64,000 nucleotides of DNA from Rossellomorea aquimaris (GTDB taxonomy: Bacteria > Bacillota > Bacilli > Bacillales > Bacillaceae_B): NCBI RefSeq assembly GCF_003315075.1, contig NZ_QNRJ01000003.1, positions 1-64,000 of the forward strand, read 5' to 3'. The notes under the pieces were generated by a model. It was not told the DNA's origin. It was given only the letters and a program-made list of their open reading frames with translations, and ran no database searches. A program made the translations under genes and the position numbers. Positions 1 to 9,877 of this stretch are shown here, in pieces. How positions within the stretch are numbered: the first letter of the stretch is position 1; each line of letters begins with the position of its first letter.

Positions 1-2
1 AT

Positions 3-719
3 AAGTGGTCACCCGATGCCATCATTGGGCACGCGAAGAAAACGAAGGATTTCGAAGACTCTTATATTCCGTGTACAAAAACACTTTATAATTGGATAGA
101 TTCTGGTTCTCTATCTATTCGCAACATTGATTTAGCGATGAAAATGCGTCGATCGACTAAAGTAAGACACTCACGAAAAAACAAACGCACATTAGGTCCT
201 AGTATTGAAGAACGATGTGATTCAGTTGAGAACAGAGAAGAATTCGGGCATTGGGAAATTGATACGGTCATTGGCCAGAAATCGAATGACGAAGTCTTAC
301 TGACCCTGATCGAACGAAAGACACGTAAAGAATTCATCACGAGACTACCGAGTAAAACAGCTTCTAGTGTAGAAAGTGGCTTAAATCAAATATTAGGATC
401 GTTTAAGGGGTGTCTCCGAGATGTCTTCAAGAGTATTACAGCGGACAACGGGTCGGAGTTCAGTGAATTGGGAGCGCTCCAACAAGACAAAGGGATCTCC
501 GTCTATTTTTCCCATCCTTACGCATCCTACGAACGAGGTACAAACGAGCGCCACAACGGCGTGATTCGAAGATTTATTAAAAAAGGACAACCAATTCATT
601 CCTACACGGATGATACGCTTACTGAGGTACAAGCCTGGATGAATGGGCTGCCTCGCAAAATCTTAAATTACGAGACACCTGATGAACAATTCGACCGTTG
701 TGTAGCGTTGGTGGCCTAG
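3..719 (+). CDS. IS30-family transposase, 5'-truncated by the window edge
   Basis: The reading frame is open from the first bases, so only the C-terminal part is visible. The DDE/RNase H-like catalytic core is clear: an Asp in WEIDTVIG, an Asp in TADNGSEF and a Glu in the ERGTNERHNGVIRR stretch, which is the IS30 arrangement. The enzyme cuts and joins the ends of its own insertion sequence. The first internal ATG (138) is not the true start. The TAG stop lies inside a 46-bp perfect palindrome. No intact second inverted repeat can be seen because the left end is outside the window. I am sure of the family, but not whether the copy is full length. Confidence 0.92.
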   Translation, partial: KWSPDAIIGHAKKTKDFEDSYIPCTKTLYNWIDSGSLSIRNIDLAMKMRRSTKVRHSRKNKRTLGPSIEERCDSVENREEFGHWEIDTVIGQKSNDEVLLTLIERKTRKEFITRLPSKTASSVESGLNQILGSFKGCLRDVFKSITADNGSEFSELGALQQDKGISVYFSHPYASYERGTNERHNGVIRRFIKKGQPIHSYTDDTLTEVQAWMNGLPRKILNYETPDEQFDRCVALVA

Positions 720-740
720 GCCACCAACGCTACACAACGG
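695..740. repeat. 46-bp perfect palindrome over the transposase stop codon
   Basis: Bases 695-740 equal their own reverse complement, centred on CCTAGG. The stop codon of the transposase sits at the centre. No T-run follows, so this is not a standard intrinsic terminator. It could be the element's right end or a translation/transcription block. Confidence 0.8.
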
Positions 741-1002
741 GAGTTCCCCTAGGACCATGAAAGAGTGTTGCATTTAATATTGCAATTTACGAACTTGTAA
801 TAAAAAGCAATTCTATCATTCTTTTAACTACCAATTATCACATCTATCTTCATAACTTGCCAAATCCACAAATTCGAAAACACAATAAGCCGTCAAAACA
901 TCACCCAGCCCTATCCATCACAGTACCCAACCAAGCACATCGCTTTTCTTATGAATAAACTGCTCCTATACTATAAATAAGTTCTAAAGGGAGGTTTTTA
1001 AA

Positions 1003-1653
1003 ATGACAGCAACCAACATGCTAGAACAGTACAATGAATATATTTCTAAATTTAAGCAGAATGCATCTCAGGAAGTACAGGATAAAATGGGAGAAGCAAT
1101 CAACGAATTGGAGCGCTCTGATGATGGTAAAGGTCTTCGTGTAGGGGAAAAAGCACCGAACTTTACGTTACCGGATGCGACAGGAAAAGGAGTCGCACTG
1201 GAAGATGTACTGAAGAATGGTCCGGTCATCCTTACGTTTTATCGTGGTGGATGGTGTCCATATTGCAATATGGAGCTGCGTGCATACCAACAGCTAATGG
1301 AATACATTAAATCGGCAGGTGCCGAGCTGATTGCGGTCAGTCCGCAAACGCCTGATGCGTCCCTATCTACAAAAGAGAAGAATGAACTGGATTATTTTGT
1401 GCTAAGTGATGAAGGAAATAAAGTGGCAGATGAGTATAAGTTGGTTTACAAGCTGCCACCTTACTTAGTGGATATCTACAAAGAAAAAGGTCTGGATCTG
1501 GAGAAAGCGAATGATAGTGATGCATGGACGCTCCCTGTTTCAGCAACATATATTATCAAGCAGGACGGAACGATTGCTTACGAATATACGAAAGCCGATT
1601 ACAAAGATCGTGTGGAACCTTCTGAAGTGATAGAGAAGCTGAAATCGTTATAA
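1003..1653 (+). CDS. AhpC/TSA-family peroxiredoxin-like protein
   Basis: This 216-aa protein has a helical N-terminal extension (about residues 1-45) before a thioredoxin-fold redoxin domain. The signature is FYRGGWCPYCNMELRAYQ, with a CPYC dithiol where AhpC-type peroxiredoxins have the peroxidatic Cys. It probably reduces peroxides or acts as a thiol-disulfide oxidoreductase in the cytosol, since no signal peptide is seen. The start has a good GGGAGG site at 987-992. The gene is monocistronic: an IS element lies upstream and a strong terminator at 1670-1710. The electron donor and exact substrate cannot be told from sequence. Confidence 0.85.
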   Translation: MTATNMLEQYNEYISKFKQNASQEVQDKMGEAINELERSDDGKGLRVGEKAPNFTLPDATGKGVALEDVLKNGPVILTFYRGGWCPYCNMELRAYQQLMEYIKSAGAELIAVSPQTPDASLSTKEKNELDYFVLSDEGNKVADEYKLVYKLPPYLVDIYKEKGLDLEKANDSDAWTLPVSATYIIKQDGTIAYEYTKADYKDRVEPSEVIEKLKSL

Positions 1654-1669
1654 AATAAGAAAGCAAGAT

Positions 1670-1710
1670 GGCTTTATGGCTGCGATGACAAGCTGCCATA
1701 AAGCCTTTTT
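1670..1710 (+). terminator. Intrinsic terminator after the peroxiredoxin gene
   Basis: Stem GGCTTTATGGC (1670-1680) pairs with GCCATAAAGCC (1695-1705), followed by five Ts. Confidence 0.9.
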
Positions 1711-1889
1711 ATGTTTTAAACAGACCAAACTGGGAAAGACACAAAGTAGGACATCAGATTTTCTAAAAATTGTCATCGAAAAATAACTAGTAATTTTTCT
1801 TGAACTGGTTCATATTATGGTTCTTTTCTAGTAAAATAGGAACTTAATTTGAGCATACTACAAGTAGTAGTGGAGAGAGGAGCATCTCG

Positions 1890-2441
1890 GTGTTAGACAA
1901 TAGTTTTGTGATGGTAGCAATTATTTTGATCATCAATGTTGTATACGTATCCTTTTTTACGATCAGAATGATTTTGACGTTGAAGGGTTATCGATATATT
2001 GCAGCTTTTGTGAGTACATTTGAAGTAGTGATTTATGTTGTCGGTCTTGGACTGGTATTGGACAACCTGAATGAGATTCAGAATCTGATTGCATATGCGG
2101 TCGGTTATGGCCTCGGTGTGATTGTCGGGATGAAAATCGAGGAGAAGCTGGCTCTGGGGTATATTACAGTGAATGTAATCACGAAGGAGTATGATAAGGC
2201 CCTTCCGAATGAACTCCGTGCCAGAGGCTACGGGGTGACGAACTGGGAAGCGAATGGACTGGAAGGAAACCGGATGGCCCTGCAGATCCTGACTCCGCGA
2301 AAGTATGAGATGAAGCTGTATGATACAATAAAAGAGCTTGACCCAAAGGCATTTATTATTGCGTATGAACCGAAGGCGATTCACGGAGGGTTCTGGGTGA
2401 AGACAGTCCGAAATATTCGCAAAGGAAAATTAAAAGAATGA
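1890..2441 (+). CDS. yebE: YebE-like UPF0316 membrane protein (DUF5698/DUF2179)
   Basis: This 183-aa protein has three predicted membrane segments in the first 90 residues (about 6-26, 38-58, 62-82), then a cytosolic DUF2179-type domain with a [11 protein letters not shown] stretch. Proteins of this family have no firm function; the C-terminal domain is thought to bind a small ligand. The start is GTG at 1890 with GAGAGGAG at 1873-1880. It overlaps the next gene by 4 nt (translational coupling). The order yebE-yebG-purE matches B. subtilis, which supports the name. Confidence 0.88.
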   Translation: MLDNSFVMVAIILIINVVYVSFFTIRMILTLKGYRYIAAFVSTFEVVIYVVGLGLVLDNLNEIQNLIAYAVGYGLGVIVGMKIEEKLALGYITVNVITKEYDKALPNELRARGYGVTNWEANGLEGNRMALQILTPRKYEMKLYDTIKELDPKAFIIAYEPKAIHGGFWVKTVRNIRKGKLKE

Positions 2442-2638
2442 GCAAAAAGAAATTATTATTTGAAGTGCAGGAGAATGAGACGATTACAGATTGTTTAGAC
2501 CGTATGAAGGAAATGGGTTATATGCCGGTAAGACGGATGGAAAAACCTGTGTTTGAAGAACAAAAAGATGGAAAGAAAACAGAGTATGTCCCTATTAAAC
2601 AGACAATTGTCTTTGAGGGGAAGAAGATTGAAGAGTAA
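2438..2638 (+). CDS. yebG: NETI-motif small protein YebG
   Basis: This 66-aa protein contains the NETI tetrapeptide ([19 protein letters not shown], residues 12-30) that names the family. It is charged and cytosolic, and its function is unknown. It starts inside the last codons of yebE, so the two are probably one transcript. The stop codon is 7 bp from the first PurR box, so the purine operon control region begins directly after it. Confidence 0.85.
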   Translation: MSKKKLLFEVQENETITDCLDRMKEMGYMPVRRMEKPVFEEQKDGKKTEYVPIKQTIVFEGKKIEE

Positions 2639-2645
2639 ACGCTTC

Positions 2646-2688
2646 AAATCCGAACATTAATTTTCAGACATTTATTATCGTTCGATTA
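2646..2688 (+). promoter_or_regulatory. Paired PurR operator (two inverted PurBoxes)
   Basis: AAATCCGAACATTA at 2646-2659 matches the PurBox pattern around CCGAAC. An inverted partner with core CGTTCG lies at 2674-2688. Relative to the predicted start site (about 2728) the boxes fall near -82 and -54, as for the B. subtilis purE operon, where PurR represses when PRPP is low. Reading by eye only. Confidence 0.8.
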
Positions 2689-2692
2689 TTCG

Positions 2693-2721
2693 TTGACAGA
2701 GATTCGATATCACGTTATGAT
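2693..2721 (+). promoter_or_regulatory. Sigma-A promoter of the pur operon
   Basis: TTGACA (2693-2698), 17-bp spacer, TATGAT (2716-2721). Spacing is ideal, just upstream of the riboswitch. Confidence 0.88.
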
Positions 2722-2741
2722 GGAGACAAATAAACCGAATA

Positions 2742-2812
2742 CCCTCATATAATAATGGGAATATGGCCCATGAGTCTCTACCTGACTACCGTAAATGGTC
2801 GGACTATGAGGG
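2742..2812 (+). promoter_or_regulatory. Purine riboswitch aptamer, guanine type
   Basis: P1 is formed by CCCTCATA (2742-2749) and TATGAGGG (2805-2812). The conserved junction pieces are present: TATAAT-like J1/2, GTCTCTACC after P2, and CCGTAAATGG in P3. The base before the 3' P1 strand (2804) is C, the specificity base for guanine/hypoxanthine; an adenine riboswitch would have T. It controls the downstream terminator and so the whole pur operon. Confidence 0.95.
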
Positions 2813-2881
2813 AAAGTAGCTGTCTGGATACGAGCTCGTTTGTGGACCCTATCGGATAAAACGGGACCATTCTCTGTAAAA

Positions 2882-2940
2882 TACCCAGATCAATTGCTTT
2901 CTCTCAAAAAGTAGAGAACAATTGATCTGGGTATTTTTTG
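2882..2940 (+). terminator. Riboswitch expression platform: long leader terminator
   Basis: TACCCAGATCAATTG (2882-2896) pairs with CAATTGATCTGGGTA (2919-2933). An inner TTCTCT/AGAGAA extends the stem, and six Ts follow. When the aptamer binds guanine this terminator should form. Confidence 0.92.
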
Positions 2941-2979
2941 TTAAAAGGGATTAAACTACGGGAGGTGCCTGTCACCATT

Positions 2980-3459
2980 ATGATATCAGTAATCATGGGA
3001 AGTACATCGGACTGGGAGACAATGAAGCATGCGTGTGAGGTATTGGAAGAGTTAGAGATTCCGTTTGAGAAACGAGTTGTATCGGCTCACAGGACGCCTG
3101 ATTATATGTTTGAGTTTGCAGAAGGTGCCAGAGATCGAGGAGTGAAGGTCATTATTGCAGGTGCAGGCGGTGCCGCTCACTTACCTGGAATGGTGGCAGC
3201 GAAGACGACATTACCTGTGATTGGGGTTCCGGTACAATCGAAAGCCCTTAATGGGATGGATTCGTTGCTGTCGATCGTGCAGATGCCAGGGGGCGTTCCG
3301 GTTGCGACGGTTGCGATCGGGAAGGCAGGAGCTACAAATGCCGGGCTGTTAGCAGCACAAATCCTTTCGATAGAAAATACAGACTTGGCCGCTACTTTAG
3401 AAAATAGAAGAGACGCGTTACGGGAAAAGGTGTTGGAAAGTAGTGATGACCTTGAATAA
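2980..3459 (+). CDS. purE: N5-carboxyaminoimidazole ribonucleotide mutase
   Basis: PurE moves the carboxyl group of N5-CAIR to give CAIR, working with PurK. The 159-aa protein shows the family N-terminus [13 protein letters not shown], the SAHRTPD motif, and the glycine-rich [11 protein letters not shown] loop. A TTG 42 bp upstream is in frame but lies in the leader terminator, so I chose ATG 2980, giving an N-terminus like B. subtilis PurE. The GGGAGG site ends 14 nt before this ATG, a rather long spacing. It is the first gene of the operon and overlaps purK by 14 nt. Confidence 0.95.
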   Translation: MISVIMGSTSDWETMKHACEVLEELEIPFEKRVVSAHRTPDYMFEFAEGARDRGVKVIIAGAGGAAHLPGMVAAKTTLPVIGVPVQSKALNGMDSLLSIVQMPGGVPVATVAIGKAGATNAGLLAAQILSIENTDLAATLENRRDALREKVLESSDDLE

Positions 3460-4606
3460 GAAGACGATTTTACCAGGACAGATGATCGGAATCATTGGCG
3501 GAGGACAGCTCGGACGAATGATGGCCCTTGCTGCGAAACAAAATGGCTTCCGGGTGGCTGTTTTAGACCCGGCACCACAATCACCATGTGCCCAAGTAGC
3601 AGATCTTGTAATCACGGCGGGCTTTGACCAGTATGATGCCCTTTATAGACTGGCAGAAGAGTGTGACGTGATTACATATGAATTTGAAAACATCGATTAT
3701 GAAGCGTTGAAATGGTTGTCGGAGCGTGCCTATTTACCTCAAGGGGCAGAGCTGATCCGCATTACACAGGATCGCATCATGGAAAAGGAAGCCCTTACGT
3801 TTGCAGGGGTGAAAGTAGCTCCTTATGCTGTGATTAAACAACAACAGGACATCTATGATAATATAGAAAAGCTTGGCTATCCAGTGGTTCTGAAAACATC
3901 CAGAGGTGGTTATGACGGGAAAGGGCAATATGTGATCCGTGAAGAGAGCGGGATAGAAGAAGCCGCTTTTTTATTGGAGAACGGTCCATGTGTGTTAGAG
4001 AAATGGATACCTTTTGAAAAAGAGTTATCCGTCATTGTGACACGAAATCCCGATGGGCAGCAAACCAACTTTCCGGTGGTGGAGAATATTCATGTGGATA
4101 ATATTTTACATGAAACGATTGCCCCGGCAAGGGTGAGTGGAGAAGTAGCGGATAAAGCGATCGAGATGGCGAAGAGAATAAGTGAGACCCTTGACCTGGT
4201 GGGAACGCTCGCGATTGAAATGTTCCTGACGGAGGATGGTGACATCTACATTAATGAACTGGCTCCGAGACCTCATAATTCCGGTCATTATTCGATTGAA
4301 GCGTGTGACTACTCACAATTCGCCCAACATATAAAAGCGGTATGTAACTGGCCGCTCGTTCAACCCACCTTATTAAAGGACGCTGTGATGGTTAACCTAT
4401 TAGGAGAGCATATCGAGCCTATTATGAAGGCTGTTCCAAAGCATCCAGACTGGTTTATTCATCTTTACGGCAAGGATGTACCAAAGCCGAAACGTAAGAT
4501 GGGGCACGTCACTCTTTTAACAAATGATATTGAAGAGACATTGACGAGTATAAACGAAGCTGGCATTTGGAAGGTGCAAGAAAAGATCGGAGGACGACTG
4601 GTATGA
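3446..4606 (+). CDS. purK: 5-(carboxyamino)imidazole ribonucleotide synthase
   Basis: PurK is an ATP-grasp enzyme that carboxylates AIR with bicarbonate to N5-CAIR. Visible are the N-terminal [13 protein letters not shown] Rossmann-like loop, the central ATP-grasp segment [12 protein letters not shown], and the metal/ATP-binding END region [20 protein letters not shown]. The 386 aa are the usual length. The start may be GTG 3443 or ATG 3446; the GGAAAG site favours 3446. It overlaps purE, and its stop TGA overlaps the ATG of purB (ATGA). Confidence 0.95.
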   Translation: MTLNKKTILPGQMIGIIGGGQLGRMMALAAKQNGFRVAVLDPAPQSPCAQVADLVITAGFDQYDALYRLAEECDVITYEFENIDYEALKWLSERAYLPQGAELIRITQDRIMEKEALTFAGVKVAPYAVIKQQQDIYDNIEKLGYPVVLKTSRGGYDGKGQYVIREESGIEEAAFLLENGPCVLEKWIPFEKELSVIVTRNPDGQQTNFPVVENIHVDNILHETIAPARVSGEVADKAIEMAKRISETLDLVGTLAIEMFLTEDGDIYINELAPRPHNSGHYSIEACDYSQFAQHIKAVCNWPLVQPTLLKDAVMVNLLGEHIEPIMKAVPKHPDWFIHLYGKDVPKPKRKMGHVTLLTNDIEETLTSINEAGIWKVQEKIGGRLV

Positions 4607-5901
4607 TAGAACGTTATACACGCCCTGAAATGGGAGCAATTTGGACAGAGGAAAATCGTTTTCAAGCATGGCTTGAAGTAGAAATTTTGGCTTGTGAAGC
4701 GTGGGCTGAGATCGGGGACATTCCGAAAGAGGATGTTGCGAAGATTCGTGAGAACGCCGGATTCAATGTAGATCGTATCAAGGAAATCGAAGAAGAAACG
4801 CGACACGATGTTGTAGCTTTCACCAGAGCGGTTTCCGAAACCCTCGGAGAAGAAAGAAAGTGGGTCCATTACGGACTGACTTCTACTGACGTAGTGGATA
4901 CGGCTCTTTCTTATCAATTAAAGCAGGCAAACGATATCATTCTGAAAGACTTAGAGCGATTCGTAGAAATTTTAAAGAACAAAGCGATCGAGCACAAACA
5001 TACGGTCATGATGGGGCGTACGCATGGTGTTCATGCTGAACCGACTACTTTCGGTTTAAAGCTTGCCCTTTGGTATGAAGAGATGAAGCGTAACGTAGAG
5101 CGATTCAAAGCAGCGGCAGACGGAGTGGAATTTGGAAAGATTTCCGGTGCTGTTGGAACGTATGCGAATATCGATCCATTCGTAGAGTCATATGTGTGTG
5201 AAAAGCTGGGAATCAAGCCAGCTCCTGTTTCTACACAAACATTACAGCGTGATCGTCATGCTCATTACATGGGGACACTTGCACTGATTGCGACTTCCAT
5301 CGAGAAGTTTTCTGTTGAGGTTCGCGGCCTGCAGAAGAGTGAAACCCGTGAAGTGGAAGAGTTCTTCGCAAAAGGTCAAAAAGGATCATCGGCCATGCCT
5401 CATAAACGTAACCCGATCGGTTCTGAGAATATGACGGGAATGGCGCGTGTGATCAGAGGATACATGCTGACAGCTTATGAGAACGTGCCTCTATGGCATG
5501 AGCGTGATATCTCTCACTCATCAGCAGAGCGTGTGATCCTGCCGGATGCAACGATTGCTCTTAATTACATGCTGAACCGGTTCGGAAATATCATCAAGAA
5601 CTTAACGGTATTCCCGGAGAATATGCAGCGCAATATGGATCGTACGCTTGGTTTGATCTATTCTCAACGCGTCCTATTAGCCCTTATCGATAAAGGGATG
5701 ACGCGTGAGGAAGCGTATGATACGGTTCAGCCGAAAGCGATGGAGGCATGGGAGAAGCAAGTGGCCTTCCGTTCTCTTATTGAAGAGGATGCAACCATCA
5801 CGTCCAAGCTTTCACCGGCTGATATTGATGATTGTTTCGATTACAACTATCACTTGAAGCATGTGGATACAATCTTTGAACGTTGCGGCTTGGTGGAATA
5901 A
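4603..5901 (+). CDS. purB: Adenylosuccinate lyase
   Basis: PurB removes fumarate from SAICAR (step 8 of IMP synthesis) and from adenylosuccinate (AMP synthesis). This 432-aa member of the fumarase/aspartase superfamily carries TSTDVVDTA (about residue 88), the [13 protein letters not shown] block with the catalytic His, and the mobile signature loop [19 protein letters not shown] 4603 has a CGGAGGA site 8 bp upstream; the 12 upstream codons in frame belong to purK. A hairpin with a T-run follows before purC. Confidence 0.97.
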   Translation: MIERYTRPEMGAIWTEENRFQAWLEVEILACEAWAEIGDIPKEDVAKIRENAGFNVDRIKEIEEETRHDVVAFTRAVSETLGEERKWVHYGLTSTDVVDTALSYQLKQANDIILKDLERFVEILKNKAIEHKHTVMMGRTHGVHAEPTTFGLKLALWYEEMKRNVERFKAAADGVEFGKISGAVGTYANIDPFVESYVCEKLGIKPAPVSTQTLQRDRHAHYMGTLALIATSIEKFSVEVRGLQKSETREVEEFFAKGQKGSSAMPHKRNPIGSENMTGMARVIRGYMLTAYENVPLWHERDISHSSAERVILPDATIALNYMLNRFGNIIKNLTVFPENMQRNMDRTLGLIYSQRVLLALIDKGMTREEAYDTVQPKAMEAWEKQVAFRSLIEEDATITSKLSPADIDDCFDYNYHLKHVDTIFERCGLVE

Positions 5902-5921
5902 GTCCTTCTGATAATTGAATA

Positions 5922-5957
5922 GGGCAGGGGTTTTAGTAAAATCCCTCCCTTTTTTTA
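5922..5957 (+). terminator. Candidate internal terminator between purB and purC
   Basis: AGGGGTTTT pairs with AAAATCCCT around AGT, extended by GGG/CCC across a bulged C, and followed by seven Ts. It lies in the 107-nt gap inside the operon and may lower downstream expression. Confidence 0.65.
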
Positions 5958-6008
5958 TGGAAATATAGACTGAAGATTGGCAATATTACGTTAACGGGGG
6001 GATTTCAC

Positions 6009-6734
6009 ATGGAAAAAGGGACACTTTTATATGAAGGCAAAGCGAAACAAATCTTTGCAACGCAGGATGAGGATGTTGTTTGGATTCAGTATAAGAATTC
6101 TGCCACTGCTTTTAACGGGGAGAAAAAAGCGGACATTGATGGCAAAGGGGTATTAAATAATAAGATTTCGAGCTTGCTATTTTCAAAGCTTGCTGAAAAA
6201 GGAATACAGAGTCACTTTATTAAACAATTATCGGATGATGAGCAGCTGGTCAAACGTGTACGTATCATCCCGCTTGAAGTCGTGGTTCGCAATGTGATAG
6301 CGGGAAGCCTTTCAAAGCGACTCGGTAAAGAAGAGGGTACGCCCCTTCAAAAGCCGATCATCGAATTCTACTATAAGGACGATGATCTGGGTGATCCCCT
6401 CATCACGGACGATCACATTGATTACCTGGAGATAGCTTCACGGGAAGAACGAACTGAGATAAGGGAAATGGCTCTTGGTGTGAATGAGGTCCTTCAAGGG
6501 ATCTTCAAAGAAGCGGGAGTCACGCTTGTCGATTTCAAATTAGAGTTTGGGAAAGATCGAAACGGTTCAATTTTATTAGGGGATGAAATATCGCCTGACA
6601 CATGCCGATTGTGGGATGCAGAGACCAATCAAAAGCTGGATAAAGATGTTTTCAGAAGAGATATAGGCAGTTTAACAGAAGTATATTCAATCATTTTAGA
6701 ACGCTTAGGAGGAAACAAGCTATGTACAAAGTAA
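6009..6734 (+). CDS. purC: Phosphoribosylaminoimidazole-succinocarboxamide synthase
   Basis: PurC (SAICAR synthetase) joins aspartate to CAIR using ATP. The 241-aa protein has the N-terminal LYEGKAKQIF motif, the signature VVVRNVIAGS (about residue 90) and the LVDFKLEFG/LLGDEISPDTCRLW motifs near the C-terminus. A GGGGGGATT site precedes ATG 6009. It overlaps purS by 13 nt, so the two are coupled. An internal hairpin lies upstream (5922-5957). Confidence 0.97.
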   Translation: MEKGTLLYEGKAKQIFATQDEDVVWIQYKNSATAFNGEKKADIDGKGVLNNKISSLLFSKLAEKGIQSHFIKQLSDDEQLVKRVRIIPLEVVVRNVIAGSLSKRLGKEEGTPLQKPIIEFYYKDDDLGDPLITDDHIDYLEIASREERTEIREMALGVNEVLQGIFKEAGVTLVDFKLEFGKDRNGSILLGDEISPDTCRLWDAETNQKLDKDVFRRDIGSLTEVYSIILERLGGNKLCTK

Positions 6735-6976
6735 AGGTTTATATCACATTAAGAGAAAGTGTATTAGATCCTCAAGGTAGTGTTGTGAAACAGGCGTTGC
6801 ATTCAATGGAATTTAAATCGGTTGAAGATGTGCGCGTCGGGAAGTATATGGAGTTGACTCTGCCATCCACTGTAGAAAATGTCGAAGCGACAGTAGAAGA
6901 AATGTGTCATCGACTACTGGCCAACCCTGTTATCGAGGATTACCGATATGAAATCGAGGAGAGTGTCGCTCAATGA
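6722..6976 (+). CDS. purS: Phosphoribosylformylglycinamidine synthase subunit PurS
   Basis: PurS is the small (84-aa) bridging subunit of the three-part FGAM synthetase (PurS-PurQ-PurL) of Gram-positive bacteria. Recognisable features are [14 protein letters not shown] at the N-terminus and the late ANPVIEDY motif. It overlaps purC (13 nt) and purQ (ATGA, 4 nt). Its presence fits the short-form PurL downstream. Confidence 0.95.
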   Translation: MYKVKVYITLRESVLDPQGSVVKQALHSMEFKSVEDVRVGKYMELTLPSTVENVEATVEEMCHRLLANPVIEDYRYEIEESVAQ

Positions 6977-7659
6977 AGTTTGCAGTAATAGTATTCCCAG
7001 GCTCTAACTGTGACATTGATATGTACCATGCGATCAAAGATGAAATCGGTGAAGAAGTTGAATACGTTTGGCACGATGCTGATAATCTGGAAAACTATGA
7101 TGCGATTCTATTACCAGGGGGATTCTCTTACGGGGATTACCTTCGTTCAGGAGCGATTGCCCGTTTCTCGAACGTCATGAAAGAGGTCGTGAAAGCGGCA
7201 GAGCAGGGTAAGCCGGTTCTTGGTGTATGCAATGGATTTCAGGTTTTACTGGAAACAGGGTTATTACCAGGGGCCATGCGCAGGAATGATAGCTTGAAAT
7301 TCATTTGTAAAACAGTGCCGTTAACCGTTCTTAACAATGAGACGATGTTTACGAATGGCTATGAAAAGAATGATGTGATCCAAATTCCGATCGCTCACGG
7401 TGAAGGAAATTACTTCTGTGATGAAGAGACGATGACCACTTTACGTGAAAATAATCAAATTGTATTCACCTATAGCGATGAAAATCCGAACGGAAGCGTT
7501 GAGAATATTGCGGGGATCACTAATAAAGAAGGTAATGTGCTTGGGATGATGCCTCACCCTGAGCGCGCCATGGACACTTTACTAGGTAGTGAAGACGGGA
7601 AGAAACTATTTCAATCGATTGTGAAACACTGGAGGGAAAAACATGTCGTTAATGCTTGA
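6973..7659 (+). CDS. purQ: Phosphoribosylformylglycinamidine synthase subunit PurQ
   Basis: PurQ is the class I glutamine amidotransferase subunit that supplies ammonia to PurL. The triad is visible: the nucleophile Cys in LGVCNGFQ (about residue 86) and the His/Glu pair in [10 protein letters not shown] near the C-terminus. The oxyanion region [12 protein letters not shown] is present. At 228 aa it has normal length. Its start overlaps purS by 4 nt and its end overlaps purL by 17 nt. Confidence 0.96.
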   Translation: MKFAVIVFPGSNCDIDMYHAIKDEIGEEVEYVWHDADNLENYDAILLPGGFSYGDYLRSGAIARFSNVMKEVVKAAEQGKPVLGVCNGFQVLLETGLLPGAMRRNDSLKFICKTVPLTVLNNETMFTNGYEKNDVIQIPIAHGEGNYFCDEETMTTLRENNQIVFTYSDENPNGSVENIAGITNKEGNVLGMMPHPERAMDTLLGSEDGKKLFQSIVKHWREKHVVNA

Positions 7660-9877
7660 ACCAACTTCAACAAAAGTGAAAGAAGAGCAGCTTTATCGTG
7701 AGATGGGTTTAACAGACGAAGAATTTTCAATGGTGGAAAACATCCTGGGAAGAACACCGAACTACACAGAGACCGGCCTTTTCTCTGTTATGTGGTCAGA
7801 GCATTGCAGCTACAAAAATTCGAAGCCTGTACTGATGAAATTCCCAACGACAGGTGAACGAGTTCTTCAGGGACCAGGAGAAGGAGCTGGAATTGTTGAT
7901 ATTGGCGACGATCAAGCAGTGGTGTTCAAAATCGAGAGTCACAATCATCCGTCAGCCATCGAGCCTTTTCAAGGAGCGGCAACGGGTGTCGGAGGTATTA
8001 TACGGGACGTATTCTCGATGGGGGCAAGACCTGTCGCACTCCTCAACTCTTTACGCTTTGGAGAACTGGATTCTCCTCGTGTTCAGTATCTATTTAAAGA
8101 AGTCGTAGCGGGTATTGCCGGGTACGGGAACTGTATCGGAATCCCAACAGTAGGCGGGGAAGTTCAATTCGATGCCTCTTACGAAGGAAACCCCCTTGTA
8201 AACGCTATGTGTGTCGGTTTGATCGACCATAAAGATATTAAAAAAGGTCAGGCCCACGGTGTCGGTAATACGGTCATGTATGTCGGGGCAAAAACGGGTC
8301 GTGATGGCATTCATGGAGCTACATTCGCATCTGAGGAATTAAATGAAGGATCAGAAGAGAAGCGCCCGGCGGTTCAAGTGGGAGATCCATTCATGGAAAA
8401 ATTACTTCTTGAAGCGTGTTTGGAACTCGTTCAGAACGATGCCCTTGTTGGGATACAAGATATGGGAGCGGCTGGTCTTACAAGCTCATCAGCTGAAATG
8501 GCAAGTAAAGCGGGATCCGGTATCGAAATGAACCTGGATCTTGTCCCGCAGCGTGAAAGAGGAATGACGGCATATGAAATGATGCTCTCAGAATCACAGG
8601 AGCGTATGCTGATCGTCGTTGAAAAAGGACGGGAACAAGAAATCGTTGATCTTTTTTCAAAATATGACTTAGAAGCAGTTTCGATCGGTAAAGTAACGGA
8701 TGATAAGCGTCTTCGCCTCCTTCATAAAGGAGAAGTCGTGGCGGATGTGCCGGTTGATGCACTTGCTGAGGAAGCTCCCGTTTATAACAAGCCCTCTCAA
8801 GAAGCAGCTTACTATAAAGAGTTTCAAGCAATGGAAACTCATGTCCCAAAAGTAGAGGATCATAAAGAAACTCTCAAGGCGCTCTTACAGCAGCCGACAA
8901 TCGCAAGTAAAGAATGGGTATACGATCAATATGATCATCAAGTAAGAACAAGTACAGTTGTAAGTCCTGGTTCTGATGCAGCGGTCGTACGGGTACGTGG
9001 TACAAGAAAAGCCCTTGCCATGACAACGGATTGCAATTCCCGTTACCTTTACCTGGATCCAGAGGTCGGAGGAAAGATTGCCGTAGCGGAAGCAGCACGA
9101 AATATCGTGTGTTCAGGAGCGATTCCACTGGCGATCACGGATTGCTTAAACTTCGGAAATCCAGAGAAACCGGAAATCTTCTGGCAGATCGAGAAGTCTG
9201 TTGACGGAATGAGTGAGGCATGTCGTGAGCTGTCCACTCCAGTCATCGGTGGAAATGTGTCCCTATATAACGAATCAATGGGTACTGCTGTTTATCCGAC
9301 ACCAGTCGTTGGAATGGTTGGATTGATCGAGGATGTTGATCATATTACAACTCAAAGCTTCAAGGAAGCCGGAGACTATATCTTTGTCATCGGTGAAACC
9401 CATGAAGAATTTGGAGGAAGTGAGCTTCAAAAGCTGACAGAAGGAAAGATTTTCGGTCAGGCACCGAAAATTGACTTGAAAACGGAGCTTCGCCGTCAAA
9501 TGCAGCTTTTAGAAGCGATTCAAAAAGGTCTTGTGGCATCGGCTCATGATATCGCTGAAGGTGGTTTCGCCGTCGCTCTTGCAGAATCCACGTTTGGAAC
9601 AAAAGGATTGGGAGCAGACGTTCAGGTTTCCGGAGAAAACAATGTGGCCGATCTGTTCAGTGAAACACAATCCCGTTTCGTCGTTTCAGTCAAACCTGAA
9701 AACAAAGACGAGTTTGAGAAACTTGTTCCTGATGCCAAAGTAGTAGGAAACGTAGCGGATCATGGAGAAATCAACGTGTCATCTGAAAATGGAGAAGTCA
9801 TCTTACATGCATCCGTCGAGGAATTAGAGTCAGCTTGGAAAGGAGCGATCCCATGCCTGCTGAAATCAAAGGTTTAA
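7643..9877 (+). CDS. purL: Phosphoribosylformylglycinamidine synthase subunit PurL
   Basis: PurL converts FGAR to FGAM using ATP and ammonia from PurQ. This is the 744-aa small form, which needs PurS. The ATP/substrate segments [32 protein letters not shown] and the second-half [15 protein letters not shown] are clear. The two-fold AIRS-like domain layout is as expected. GGAGGG lies 6 nt before ATG 7643. The last 25 nt overlap the start of purF. Confidence 0.96.
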   Translation: MSLMLEPTSTKVKEEQLYREMGLTDEEFSMVENILGRTPNYTETGLFSVMWSEHCSYKNSKPVLMKFPTTGERVLQGPGEGAGIVDIGDDQAVVFKIESHNHPSAIEPFQGAATGVGGIIRDVFSMGARPVALLNSLRFGELDSPRVQYLFKEVVAGIAGYGNCIGIPTVGGEVQFDASYEGNPLVNAMCVGLIDHKDIKKGQAHGVGNTVMYVGAKTGRDGIHGATFASEELNEGSEEKRPAVQVGDPFMEKLLLEACLELVQNDALVGIQDMGAAGLTSSSAEMASKAGSGIEMNLDLVPQRERGMTAYEMMLSESQERMLIVVEKGREQEIVDLFSKYDLEAVSIGKVTDDKRLRLLHKGEVVADVPVDALAEEAPVYNKPSQEAAYYKEFQAMETHVPKVEDHKETLKALLQQPTIASKEWVYDQYDHQVRTSTVVSPGSDAAVVRVRGTRKALAMTTDCNSRYLYLDPEVGGKIAVAEAARNIVCSGAIPLAITDCLNFGNPEKPEIFWQIEKSVDGMSEACRELSTPVIGGNVSLYNESMGTAVYPTPVVGMVGLIEDVDHITTQSFKEAGDYIFVIGETHEEFGGSELQKLTEGKIFGQAPKIDLKTELRRQMQLLEAIQKGLVASAHDIAEGGFAVALAESTFGTKGLGADVQVSGENNVADLFSETQSRFVVSVKPENKDEFEKLVPDAKVVGNVADHGEINVSSENGEVILHASVEELESAWKGAIPCLLKSKV

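Noticed and set aside
1757-1771. CodY-like box GATTTTCTAAAAATT before yebE
   Set aside because: 13/15 match, but the region is AT-rich and no known link of yebE to CodY; likely chance.
2938-2979. In-frame TTG start extending PurE by 14 residues
   Set aside because: It lies in the T-run of the riboswitch terminator, has no ribosome site, and the extension is not like known PurE.
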